A DNA stretch of 64,000 nucleotides from contig JAMLHC010000004.1 in the NCBI GenBank assembly GCA_023957335.1, forward strand, positions 248,001 through 312,000. Reading direction: 5' to 3'. Of this stretch, positions 9,209 to 17,237 are shown one piece after another (position 1 is the stretch's first letter; the number at the start of each line of letters is the position of its first letter). This DNA comes from Bacteroidota bacterium. GTDB lineage: Bacteria > Bacteroidota > Bacteroidia > NS11-12g > UBA955. The translations under genes and the position numbers were made by a program. The notes under the pieces are model-generated. The model had not been told where the DNA came from. It made no database searches and was given only the letters and a program-made list of their open reading frames with translations.

Positions 9209-10357
9209 ATGAATAAATCACTTTCAGAAATAGCAATTCATTCAGAACAAGCTATTTCAATCAAGTTTAACACAATGGTATATGAGCTTCAACGAGCAGG
9301 TAAGGATGTTTTAGTTCTTAGTCTGGGAGAAGCCTTTTTTGATATCCCATTATTTTCATTTGACCCACTCCCGTTTCCTACTATATATCACTACTCTAAT
9401 TCTCGAGGAATTCCTGAGTTAAGGAGGAAACTATCTGAGTTCTTTTTAAAGAATTATGATATCCCTATTGATTATGAAAAAGAGATTTTGATTACAGCCG
9501 GCTCTAAGGCGGCAGTTCATTTCGCTTTTATGGCGGTTTTAAACCCCGGAGATGAAGTAATCGTTCCGGAACCATATTGGGTTAGTTATCCGGAGCAAGT
9601 AAAATTATGCTATGGCATTCCTGTGGCGGTACCTCATAATGAATCAGTATATGATTTTGAAAAATATATTACAGATAAAACCAAGGTCATAGTCATTAAT
9701 AACCCTCATAATCCTACAGGATATGTTTATACAGAGAAAGAAATAAAACATTTACTTGCTTTGGCTGAAAAGTATGATTTGTATATATTCAGTGATGAGG
9801 CATATAGTGAATTTGTAAATGATAATACGTTCATTTCTCCCGGTAAATTAGATAGAGAAAAAAAGCACACTGTTGTGTTCAATTCTATATCTAAAAATTA
9901 TGGAATTTCAGGTTGGAGAATGGGTTATGTAATTGCAAATGAAAATCTAATTGATGCAATTTTAAAGATAAATCAACATTTAATAACTTGCCCTGCAACA
10001 ATTTTACAGTATTATGTTGAACATTACTTTTATGACATTTTAGAACATACAAATCCTCAAATAAAAGCAGTTGTACAAAAGAGAAAAGATGTGGCGACTT
10101 ATATGCAAAAAATTGGCTTAAACCCAATAGAAGGCTCCTCAACTTTCTATTTCTTTGTTTCAATTTCTCCATCTAAATTAAATTCTGTGGATTTTTGCAC
10201 TAAACTGTTGCAGGAAGAATATATTGCAGTGGTTCCCGGTATAGGTTATGGAGAAAGTTGTGATAAATTCATACGTGTTTCTATTGGAGTAGCTCCAATG
10301 GATGAAATCAAAAGAGGTTTGTTGAAAATTAAGGAGTTAATTGATAAAACTAAATAA
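9209..10357 (+). CDS. Class I/II aminotransferase (aspartate aminotransferase family)
   Basis: This 382-residue fold-type I PLP enzyme has the family signatures: TAGSKAAVHFAF for phosphate binding, NNPHNPTG (164-171), SDEAY (195-199) and the Schiff-base lysine K229 in NSISKNYGISGWRMGY. It resembles AspC/aromatic aminotransferases that act on free amino acids, unlike the DegT enzymes nearby. Repeats flank it on both sides, so it may be transcribed alone. Within a glycan locus it could provide an amino acid to be joined to a sugar by one of the ATP-grasp ligases (inference); a general metabolic role is equally possible. Confidence 0.88.
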   Translation: MNKSLSEIAIHSEQAISIKFNTMVYELQRAGKDVLVLSLGEAFFDIPLFSFDPLPFPTIYHYSNSRGIPELRRKLSEFFLKNYDIPIDYEKEILITAGSKAAVHFAFMAVLNPGDEVIVPEPYWVSYPEQVKLCYGIPVAVPHNESVYDFEKYITDKTKVIVINNPHNPTGYVYTEKEIKHLLALAEKYDLYIFSDEAYSEFVNDNTFISPGKLDREKKHTVVFNSISKNYGISGWRMGYVIANENLIDAILKINQHLITCPATILQYYVEHYFYDILEHTNPQIKAVVQKRKDVATYMQKIGLNPIEGSSTFYFFVSISPSKLNSVDFCTKLLQEEYIAVVPGIGYGESCDKFIRVSIGVAPMDEIKRGLLKIKELIDKTK

Positions 10358-10370
10358 AGTTCCGTAATTT

Positions 10371-10476
10371 ACCCTTCGACTTACTTCGATTCCGTTCTTA
10401 ATATTGTACCCTTCGACTACGCTCAGGGTACGGGTTACGAACGCTCAGGGTACGGGTTACGAACGCTCAAGGTACG
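10371..10476. repeat. Dispersed repeat family 1, upstream of the GIY-YIG gene
   Basis: This cluster contains a perfect hairpin element at 10406-10431 with arms GTACCCT and AGGGTAC around TCGACTACGCTC. Two partial copies follow, each ending ACGAACGCTCAGGGTACG or a one-base variant. The 26-bp element recurs base for base at 10860-10885 and 27034-27059. Its inner core CGACTACGCTCAG is the reverse complement of the CTGAGCGTAGTCG unit used downstream of the same gene. Confidence 0.9.
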
Positions 10477-10488
10477 ATCTAATAAACA

Positions 10489-10800
10489 ATGAAAGGCTAT
10501 ACCTACATTCTACAATGTGCGGACGGCAGTTATTACACAGGCAGTACAAAGGATTTGGACATACGTATTGCTCAACATCAGTCTGGTGAAGGAGCAAACT
10601 ATACAGCTAAACATTTGCCTGTCAAGTTGGTATATTTTGAAGAATATGGAAGAATTGATGAAGCTTTCTATAGAGAAAAGCAAATTCAAGGTTGGAGTAG
10701 AAAGAAAAAAGAGGCTTTAATTGCAGGTCTAACAGAAGAATTAAAGGAGCTTGCAGAGTGTATTAACGAAACACATTCCAAGAATTATAAAAAGGAATAA
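10489..10800 (+). CDS. GIY-YIG domain endonuclease-like protein (UPF0213/YhbQ type)
   Basis: This 103-residue protein is essentially one GIY-YIG domain. YTYILQCADGSYYTGST (4-20) carries the two strand motifs, the arginine follows in DIRIAQHQSG, and the metal-binding glutamate lies in AFYREKQIQGWSRKKK. The family cleaves DNA, and stand-alone small members are frequent in Bacteroidota with unclear roles. There is no glycan function to expect. It is bracketed on both sides by clusters of repeat family 1 and is a plausible partner of those repeats (inference only). Confidence 0.88.
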   Translation: MKGYTYILQCADGSYYTGSTKDLDIRIAQHQSGEGANYTAKHLPVKLVYFEEYGRIDEAFYREKQIQGWSRKKKEALIAGLTEELKELAECINETHSKNYKKE

Positions 10801-11021
10801 GTACCCTTCGACTACGCATGATGTGTCCTTCGACTTCCTTCGACAACACTCTCAAAAATGTACCCTTCGACTACGCTCAGGGTACGGTTTTCGGTCGCTG
10901 AGCGTAGTCGGTTTTTCGGTCGCTGAGCGTAGTCGGTTTTTCGGTCGCTGAGCGTAGTCGGTTTTTCGGTCGCTGAGCGTAGTCGAAGTGCCCGTAAAAC
11001 CAAAGGAATCCGAAGCGCCCG
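10801..11021. repeat. Dispersed repeat family 1 with a four-unit tandem array, downstream of GIY-YIG
   Basis: It begins with a partial forward unit (10801-10819) and a perfect copy of the 26-bp hairpin element (10860-10885). Four head-to-tail inverted units TCGGTCGCTGAGCGTAGTCG follow at 10891, 10916, 10941 and 10966, a 25-bp period, closed by AAGTGCCCG. A further CGAAGCGCCCG lies at 11011-11021. Forward and inverted cores can pair over long range. Lack of unique spacers rules out CRISPR. Confidence 0.92.
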
Positions 11022-11044
11022 AAAACAAATAACATCAAATCCCC

Positions 11045-12928
11045 ATGTGCGGAATATCAGGAATATATAACTTAAAAAGCACGATGGTGAGTGAAAGCAA
11101 AATCCATCACTTCACCCGTTCCATGACTCATAGAGGTCCGGACGGAGAGGGCTATGTTTGGTTGGATAACCGTTCATTGGTATTGGGTCACAGGCGTTTA
11201 GCCACTCTAGACCTTTCCGAAGCCGGAAAACAGCCCATGAGCTATGCGAATCAAAGGTATTGGATTTGTTATAATGGTGAAATTTATAATTTCTCTGAAA
11301 TCCGTTCTGAACTGGAACAAAAGGGGCATCATTTCTTGTCTCAATCCGATACGGAAGTATTGTTGGCGGCTTATGCAGAATGGGGTAAGGATTGTTTGAA
11401 AAAATTCAATGGTGATTGGGCATTTGCTATTTGGGATGATGAAAAGAAAGAACTCTTTTTGTCCAGAGACCGTTTTGGTGTGAAGCCCCTGTATTATTTG
11501 TATCAGGACAACAGACGGTTTGTTTTTGCCTCAGAAACCCGTGCTTTTAAGTTCTTAGAGGGTTTTAAGAGAGAGATTGATGACAAGTTGTTGGAGATGA
11601 CCCTCAATGACCCTTATGCCTTGGAGGGTCTGGGCTATACTATTTTTAAAGATATTTATCAGGTCTTGCCGGGACACTATTTGGTGGTGAAGAAAGGAGA
11701 ACCCATACAGCAAAAACGTTGGTGGGACATAGAAGAGCATTTGCAAAAGGATATTTCCAACACCTTGGAAGAGCAAGCACAAAAGTTCTATACATTGTTT
11801 GAAGATGCATGCAGATTACGTTTAGTCAGCGATGTGCCCGTGGCAACTGCCTTGAGTGGCGGTCTGGATTCCAGTTCGGTGTATGCGGTGGTTTCTGATT
11901 TGTTACAAAAGGAGCACCCCGACAGAACACATCATGATTCCAACAGGGCATTTACAGCCGTTTTCCCGGGTTTGCCGCAAGATGAACAAGAATATGCACA
12001 AAAAGCATCCGCCTTCTGCGGTGGCAAAATTGAAACTATTGAGACTGAAACCAAGACGCTTTGGAAATCCATTAAACATGAAACAGAATTAGCTGATTTT
12101 ATTAGTTCGTCTCCCATCACATCAGTGGCTGCGGTTTATGCCGGAATGAAAAAGAAAGGTATCACGGTTTCTATGGACGGACACGGGGTGGACGAAATGC
12201 TATACGGATATAGGGATATGGTGTATGCATTATACAATGACGCCTTGTGGAATGGCACAGAAACGCAGGTTGCCGATTATGCCCAAGTTTTACAAAACAT
12301 GTATCATCCCGATGTTCAGTCCGAGCAGAAAGTAAAGTTTGAGCGAGCATTGGCAGACAAAATTAAAAGAGAAGCCGGGCTTACATTCCGACTAAAGAAG
12401 CTGTTGAATAAAAAGAGCAAGGATAACATGGAATTTGTGCCGGTGAGACTTCCATCACTCAGCGACAGCGCTTATGATTTTTCACAAAAACCCTTGCCCG
12501 AAAGGATGGTTTACAATCAATTTTTTCAACATACACTCCCTGCCCTGCTTCGCAACTTCGACAGGGCTTCCATGATGAACGGCATAGAAATTCGCATGCC
12601 TTTTATGGACTGGCGTTTGGTTTGTTACGTGTTTTCACTTCCGTTAACCGCCAAGATAGGATTAGGCTTTACCAAACTTCTGTTGAGAGAAGCCATGAAA
12701 GGAAAGCTGGATGAGGAAATCCGCACCAGAACTTTTAAAGTAGGTATAAGCAGCCCCTTGGAACATTGGTTTAACGGAGTGTTGAAAGACGATGTTATCA
12801 ATGCAATCAAACAAGAAAGTGTCAAACAAGAAGTTTTGGAGGCATATAAACAAGGGAAGCTAAGTACAGCCCTGGTTAGAAATGTGTGGTTAAAGTTGAA
12901 TGTGGAGGCGATAGGAGGAAGTTTGTAA
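11045..12928 (+). CDS. asnB: Asparagine synthase (glutamine-hydrolysing)-type amidotransferase
   Basis: This 627-residue protein has the N-terminal nucleophile MCGISGIYN (Cys2) of class II glutamine amidotransferases, and THRGPDGEG and GEIYN of the glutaminase pocket. The C-terminal ATP-pyrophosphatase domain has SGGLDSSS around residue 270. The length fits the family. It could make asparagine or, as in many O-antigen clusters, amidate a uronic or other acidic sugar. Its base composition looks visibly higher in GC than its neighbours, and repeats flank it upstream, which suggests a separate origin. A second, diverged copy lies at 30983-32689. Confidence 0.9.
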   Translation: MCGISGIYNLKSTMVSESKIHHFTRSMTHRGPDGEGYVWLDNRSLVLGHRRLATLDLSEAGKQPMSYANQRYWICYNGEIYNFSEIRSELEQKGHHFLSQSDTEVLLAAYAEWGKDCLKKFNGDWAFAIWDDEKKELFLSRDRFGVKPLYYLYQDNRRFVFASETRAFKFLEGFKREIDDKLLEMTLNDPYALEGLGYTIFKDIYQVLPGHYLVVKKGEPIQQKRWWDIEEHLQKDISNTLEEQAQKFYTLFEDACRLRLVSDVPVATALSGGLDSSSVYAVVSDLLQKEHPDRTHHDSNRAFTAVFPGLPQDEQEYAQKASAFCGGKIETIETETKTLWKSIKHETELADFISSSPITSVAAVYAGMKKKGITVSMDGHGVDEMLYGYRDMVYALYNDALWNGTETQVADYAQVLQNMYHPDVQSEQKVKFERALADKIKREAGLTFRLKKLLNKKSKDNMEFVPVRLPSLSDSAYDFSQKPLPERMVYNQFFQHTLPALLRNFDRASMMNGIEIRMPFMDWRLVCYVFSLPLTAKIGLGFTKLLLREAMKGKLDEEIRTRTFKVGISSPLEHWFNGVLKDDVINAIKQESVKQEVLEAYKQGKLSTALVRNVWLKLNVEAIGGSL

Positions 12929-13063
12929 GAGGCTTAAATTTGTAATTAATATGGAGGTTATTCCTGAGAATTGAAATGTGTGAAAATTGGCTATAGAGCC
13001 GGCTCATTATTTAACTAAATTTCTAATTATCTCTCCGGTCTATTGCGTTAAAACAATCATAAA

Positions 13064-13339
13064 ATGAAACATCAAAATTCTGAACTTAGTACATTTATCA
13101 AAAGAAACTCTCATTTGTTTTGGTACACACCTGAGAATCTCAAAGAAGATATAAGCGAAGAATTACTTTTGGAGCAGGTGTTGAACTATGCTGATTTGCC
13201 AACCATTAAAGAATACTTTGAAATTGTTGGGTTAAATAATGCCAGTCGGATTTTTAAGAACCTGACCGGTAGAAAAAAGAATAATATTTATCCTGAAATC
13301 TACGCTTTATTTTCTGAATATTTTAATCGAAATGTATAA
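13064..13339 (+). CDS. Small DUF6922-like protein
   Basis: This 91-residue acidic protein opens with FIKRNSHLFWYTPENLKEDISEE and contains LPTIKEYFEIVG. I recognise it as the small protein that frequently precedes AbiEii-type nucleotidyltransferases in Bacteroidota. It overlaps the next gene by 8 bases, so the two form a coupled pair. By analogy with toxin-antitoxin operons it may be the antitoxin-like partner (inference). There is no catalytic motif and no membrane segment. Confidence 0.7.
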   Translation: MKHQNSELSTFIKRNSHLFWYTPENLKEDISEELLLEQVLNYADLPTIKEYFEIVGLNNASRIFKNLTGRKKNNIYPEIYALFSEYFNRNV

Positions 13340-13943
13340 GGATATACTTGATAAGAATCAATTAGAGTTATTACCGCTCATAAAAGAGTTCAAAAGAACT
13401 TTTTATTTGGTAGGAGGAACTGCTATTGCTTTGCAAATAGGGCATAGACGTTCTATTGATTTTGATTTGTTTAGGGATAAGCCACTGAACCATAAACTAA
13501 TTATAGATAAAATAAAGTCACATCAATATACTCCATTGATTACTCGTAGAGTAGAGGAACAAATTAATCTTGTTATTAATAATGTGAAACTGACTTTTTT
13601 TCAGTACCCATTTGAGATTAATAAAACAGAGGGTTTAGATGACATTATTTTAATGCCTGCTTTGATTGACCTAGCGGCTATGAAGGCTTATGCACTAGGA
13701 AGAAGATCAAAATGGAAGGATTATGTGGATTTATATTTTATTATTACTAAGTATTTTTCTGTGAGTGTAATATCAAAACGTGCTACCGAAATTTTTGAAG
13801 GACTTTTTTCTGAAAAACAGTTTAGAGCACAACTTTGTTTTTTTGAAGATATTGATTACACAGAAGAAGTGATTTATATGGGAAAAGAAATTTCTCAAAA
13901 AGAGATTCGAAATACCTTGACAGAGCTGGCTGTCCAATTTTAA
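13332..13943 (+). CDS. AbiEii/toxin-like nucleotidyltransferase
   Basis: This 203-residue protein carries the nucleotidyltransferase signature VGGTAIALQIGHRRSIDFDL, with the two metal-binding aspartates at D43 and D45. The later MKAYALGRRSKWKDYVDLYF segment is typical of the AbiEii/DUF1814 family. Characterised relatives are toxins of type IV toxin-antitoxin and abortive-infection systems that act on nucleotides or tRNA. Overlap with the small upstream gene supports a two-gene defence or addiction module. It is an insertion in an otherwise glycan-directed region and is followed by repeat family 1. Confidence 0.82.
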   Translation: MYKDILDKNQLELLPLIKEFKRTFYLVGGTAIALQIGHRRSIDFDLFRDKPLNHKLIIDKIKSHQYTPLITRRVEEQINLVINNVKLTFFQYPFEINKTEGLDDIILMPALIDLAAMKAYALGRRSKWKDYVDLYFIITKYFSVSVISKRATEIFEGLFSEKQFRAQLCFFEDIDYTEEVIYMGKEISQKEIRNTLTELAVQF

Positions 13944-13987
13944 AGTAATTTTTATTGATTATAAAGGCGAAAGGCTGAGAGTGAATA

Positions 13988-14066
13988 GTTTTTCGGTCGC
14001 TGAGCGTAGTTTTTCGGTCGCTGAGCGTAGTTTTTCGGTCGCTGAGCGTAGTCGAAGCGCCCGAAA
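13988..14066. repeat. Repeat family 1, three-unit tandem array
   Basis: Three copies of TCGGTCGCTGAGCGTAG lie at 13993, 14014 and 14035, a 21-bp period rather than the 25-bp period seen at 10891. The last copy continues into TCGAAGCGCCCG (14052-14063). The 28 bp at 14036-14063 are identical to 27153-27180 inside a glycosyltransferase gene. Confidence 0.92.
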
Positions 14067-14093
14067 AATCATTGTCCCCACCTTGCCGCACTG

Positions 14094-14136
14094 TCATGGT
14101 GAGTGATTCCGTTTTAGCAAAATTGTATAAATCATG
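14094..14136. repeat. Partial repeat family 3 element at the glycosyltransferase start
   Basis: TCATGGTGAGTGATTCCG (14094-14111) matches the left half of the complete element at 15392-15436. The right part is degenerate and runs into the ATG of the next gene at 14134. It may contribute the leader of that gene. Confidence 0.6.
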
Positions 14137-15345
14137 TCCCTAAAAATCCTATATCTCTTTACCTCTCCCTCCCTCAAAGGTTCTTCTGTACAAACCAAAG
14201 TGCTGAACCAGATAAAATACCTAAACAAAGCAGGGGCAGAATGTAAAGGAGCTTTCTTTAGCACCGAAGTTAAGGAAGTAACCCTTTTAAACGAATTTGT
14301 AGAACTCATCCCGGTAGAGAAATGTACTTGGAAATATTTTCAAGCCTCTGGGAGAAAGAGAAAAGTAATGGAAGCGGTGTTAAAGTATGCAAATGAAAAT
14401 TTTACTGAAACAGACTTATTTTATTTTAGATATCCGGGAGCAGGTAGCTTGCTGAAACAGTTCTCCAAGAAGTTTGGTAAGAAAACAGTTTTTGAACATT
14501 TGAGTATTGAAGAATCCGAAATAAGATTGGGTTCTCAGGAGAATCCGTTTGGTCTTTCTCCCTCAAAAATTTTTAGTAGGGCAGAATACTATTGGTTACC
14601 CTTGTGGCGAGAAAAACTATTTGGAAAAACGATTAGAAAAAATTCAGCTTTAGGCATTTGTAATTCTAAGGATATTGCAGAATGGCAGGAAAAAGTATCT
14701 GGGGGCAAGTATAAAACAATTCTAGGAGGAGATGCAGTAGAGACAAGTTCCTTTACTCTGAGAAAATCACCCTTTTTCACTCAAGAATTAAATCTTATTT
14801 TTCTTAAAGGAGCAGCAACTTCGGCTGACTATAACGGTATAGATAGAATTTTTAAATCCATAAAAAACTATCAAGGAGAAATGCAGATTAAACTGTACTT
14901 GTTAGGTAGAAACTTAGAATATGAAAAGAGTTTAGCAAAAGAATGTTCTCTATCTGATGAGCAAGTATTTTTCAATGGATTTATGGGAGGAGAAGAACTG
15001 GATTTGCTAATAGATACAATGCATTTAGGGGTTTCTCAATTTGGGATTTATAGAAAGAACTTAAATTCGAATAGTACCATAAAAGCCAGAGAGTATTTTG
15101 CTCGTGGGCTTCCTTTTATTTATGGGCATGAAGACCCTGATATGATCGAATCCTCTAAGGAATTTGCACTTCAATTTTCTAATGATGATAGCCTAATAGA
15201 TATGCAGAAGGTAATTGATTTTGCTCAGAGAGTTTTATCCGATCCGGAGCATCCACAAAAGATGAGAGCTTATGCAGAGCAATATTTGGATTATGAGGTA
15301 AAGATGAGGAGGCTGGCGGAGGAATTGGGAAAGTTGAAGAATTAG
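14134..15345 (+). CDS. Glycosyltransferase-like protein, GT4/GT-B type
   Basis: This 403-residue protein opens with KILYLFTSPSLKGSSVQTKV, the usual N-terminal strand and nucleotide-loop region of GT-B enzymes. Its C-terminal half has LIFLKGAATSADYNGIDRIF and QVFFNGFMGGEELDLLIDTMHLGVSQFG, the expected donor-domain layout. The classical E-x7-E is replaced by STIKAREYFARGLPFIYG, which keeps the overall pattern of many capsule transferases. It stands alone between repeat clusters. The donor and acceptor are unknown. Confidence 0.72.
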   Translation: MSLKILYLFTSPSLKGSSVQTKVLNQIKYLNKAGAECKGAFFSTEVKEVTLLNEFVELIPVEKCTWKYFQASGRKRKVMEAVLKYANENFTETDLFYFRYPGAGSLLKQFSKKFGKKTVFEHLSIEESEIRLGSQENPFGLSPSKIFSRAEYYWLPLWREKLFGKTIRKNSALGICNSKDIAEWQEKVSGGKYKTILGGDAVETSSFTLRKSPFFTQELNLIFLKGAATSADYNGIDRIFKSIKNYQGEMQIKLYLLGRNLEYEKSLAKECSLSDEQVFFNGFMGGEELDLLIDTMHLGVSQFGIYRKNLNSNSTIKAREYFARGLPFIYGHEDPDMIESSKEFALQFSNDDSLIDMQKVIDFAQRVLSDPEHPQKMRAYAEQYLDYEVKMRRLAEELGKLKN

Positions 15346-15357
15346 GGTTTTATTTCT

Positions 15358-15628
15358 GTCATGGTGCATACAGTCCCGTTCGTTCACGATGTCATGGTGA
15401 GTGATTCCGCTTAAGCGGAATAGTATCGAACCATGAATAGCGAGTAATAATGTTTAAGTTTATCATTCGCCCTTGTCGCCTTCGATACAACCTCACTACG
15501 TTCGGTCACTCAGGCTGACAAGTTCCGTAATGTCATGGTGCTTACAGTCCCGTCAATACGGGAAGTGATTTTGTTGCTCCGAGCAAAATAGCCTGTTCTG
15601 AGTATAATCGAAGGATATCGAACCATGA
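15358..15628. repeat. Repeat family 3 cluster: elements with TCATGGT...ACCATGA ends
   Basis: This 382-bp gene-free stretch is filled with palindromic elements. One complete copy (15392-15436) has outer inverted ends TCATGGT and ACCATGA around the perfect palindrome ATTCCGCTTAAGCGGAAT (15404-15421). A second, longer copy (15533-15628) has the same ends with inner hairpins CCCGT/ACGGG and TTTTG..CAAAA. A lone left end lies at 15359. Between them, 15464-15530 holds a unit containing CGCCTTCGATAC and GTTCGGTCACTCAGGCTGAC that recurs after the next gene. Confidence 0.85.
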
Positions 15629-15681
15629 ACAAGGGATTTTCTTTTGAATAGTTTGAACAAAATAAACCACAGGCGATAATT

Positions 15682-15723
15682 AGAATTTTATGGAATTCGA
15701 TTCCATAAAATTCTATATCTTTG
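15682..15723 (+). promoter_or_regulatory. Perfect palindrome overlapping a Bacteroidota-type -7 box
   Basis: A 15-bp perfect inverted repeat with a 3-bp spacer (15682-15714) ends one base before TATCTTTG (15716-15723), which matches the TAnnTTTG -7 consensus. The ATPase ATG follows only 4 bases later, so the transcript would be nearly leaderless. The geometry suggests an operator that blocks the promoter when bound (inference). Confidence 0.55.
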
Positions 15724-15727
15724 AAAA

Positions 15728-16906
15728 ATGATTCCAAGGCAAGCTGAAAATAAATTATTACAACTTAGTCATAGTTTCAAGAGTGTAGCGGTTACCGGAC
15801 CTCGACAGTCCGGGAAAACAACGCTGGTTAGAAAGGTATTTGAAAAGAAGCCTTATGTATCGCTTGAAAATCCGGACACCAGACTGTTAGCTTTAGATGA
15901 TCCAAGAGCGTTTTTGGATCAATATACTAAATCCGGTGCTGTTTTGGATGAGATTCAACGCGCCCCGCAAATCTTCTCCTATCTTCAAGAGATATTAGAT
16001 AATTCCAAAGAGCATGGACTGTTTATTTTGACAGGTTCTGATAATTTTTTATTACATCAAAATATCTCACAGTCATTAGCCGGTAGAATTGCTTTTCTTA
16101 ATTTACTACCACTTTCAATTTCAGAGTTAAAGGAATCCGGGAAATTGCCCGAGGAGGATGATGATTTGATGTTTAGAGGATTTTATCCTGCATTATATGA
16201 TAATCTCAAACTTTTACCGCAAGACTGGACTAACAACTATCTGCGAACCTATATTGAAAGAGATGTTAGGCAAATTCAAAATGTATCGGACTTATTAGTA
16301 TTTGAACGTTTTATACGCATCTTAGCAGGTCGAACAGGTCAAGAACTAAACTATTCTGCGATTGCAAATGAAGTGGGTGTAGATACAAAGACCATTCAAT
16401 CTTGGATAAGCATTTTGGCTAATAGCTTTATAGTGTTTTTGCTGGCGCCCTTTTATAAAAACTTTAATAAAACTGTTGTCAAACGACCTAAACTCTATTT
16501 TTATGATACAGCCTTAGTCTGTTCGCTTTTGGGTTTATCAAACAAAGATATGTTGTATAGCTATCCATTGCGAGGAGCGATTTTTGAAACTATGGTAGTT
16601 TCTGAGTTACATAAACAGAGTTTTAATAAGGGACTCAAGCCGGATAGAATATTCTTTTGGAGAGATAAAAATAAGAATGAAGTAGATTTGATTTTAGATT
16701 CAATAACAACTCAACTTCCGGTTGAAATTAAATCTGGAAGAACATATCATCCTGAAATGGCTAAATCTTTAAATTACTTTCATACACTGGCTCAGATAGA
16801 TAAATCTTATCTAATCTATGGAGGTGAAATAGAGTCAAGAAAAGAGGAAGGCGTTTCTGTTTTGAATTGGAGAAATTTTGTTCAAGAAAATATTATGGAA
16901 CCATGA
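15728..16906 (+). CDS. AAA ATPase with C-terminal DUF4143 domain
   Basis: This 392-residue protein has Walker A GPRQSGKTT (24-32), Walker B AVLDEIQRAP (71-80) and the sensor-like FILTGSDNF. Its C-terminal part, FFWRDKNKNEVDLIL to PVEIKSGRT, has the PD-(D/E)XK-like pattern of DUF4143. The family is widespread and poorly understood; no glycan role is known. It is bracketed by repeat family 3: its own stop codon lies inside an ACCATGA end (16900-16906). A strong palindrome overlaps its promoter, suggesting autoregulation. A paralogue lies at 40246-41463. Confidence 0.88.
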   Translation: MIPRQAENKLLQLSHSFKSVAVTGPRQSGKTTLVRKVFEKKPYVSLENPDTRLLALDDPRAFLDQYTKSGAVLDEIQRAPQIFSYLQEILDNSKEHGLFILTGSDNFLLHQNISQSLAGRIAFLNLLPLSISELKESGKLPEEDDDLMFRGFYPALYDNLKLLPQDWTNNYLRTYIERDVRQIQNVSDLLVFERFIRILAGRTGQELNYSAIANEVGVDTKTIQSWISILANSFIVFLLAPFYKNFNKTVVKRPKLYFYDTALVCSLLGLSNKDMLYSYPLRGAIFETMVVSELHKQSFNKGLKPDRIFFWRDKNKNEVDLILDSITTQLPVEIKSGRTYHPEMAKSLNYFHTLAQIDKSYLIYGGEIESRKEEGVSVLNWRNFVQENIMEP

Positions 16907-17057
16907 TTAGGGGTAGATTATCATTCGCCCTTTGTCCGCCTTCGATACCCTTCGATTATACTCAGGGCAGGCGATTTTTATTTCCGATTTGCTGCAATAA
17001 AAATCACTCAGGCTGACAACGTCCGTTCGGTCACTCAGGATGACAATGTCCGTAACT
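16900..17057. repeat. Repeat family 3 cluster downstream of the DUF4143 ATPase
   Basis: It starts with the ACCATGA end that contains the ATPase stop codon. It continues with CATTCGCCC and CCGCCTTCGATACCC, an inverted repeat GATTTTTATT/AATAAAAATC around 16974-17004, and two copies of CACTCAGGCTGACAA or CACTCAGGATGACAA. The order mirrors the unit at 15464-15530 on the other side of the gene. The rest of the gap, 17058-17237, shows only a 12-bp palindrome ATCCTATAGGAT (17202-17213) and a possible 19-codon leader ORF. Confidence 0.75.
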
Positions 17058-17237
17058 CTATACTTGTTTCAGAAGCGGTTGAACCCGGGGCATTATTACT
17101 GTTTTTTGGAAACTAAAACAAATATCCTAACTCTTTCAACCTAACATTATAAATAAAAAATCCGTTTAATTCAGAGAAATGGAAAATACATATCAACTGT
17201 CATCCTATAGGATTACAGAACACACAGAACGACAATA

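Noticed and set aside
10404-10589. Open frame overlapping the GIY-YIG gene start
   Set aside because: Its N-terminal part translates repeat family 1 and the rest is an out-of-frame shadow of the nuclease gene.
10891-10985. Regular tandem repeats that could suggest a CRISPR array
   Set aside because: The units are directly adjacent with only 5 bp of invariant sequence between 20-bp cores, there are no unique spacers and no cas genes.
10812-11003. Minus-strand open frame with repeated TTLSDRKT-like peptides
   Set aside because: It is an antisense reading of the four-unit repeat array.
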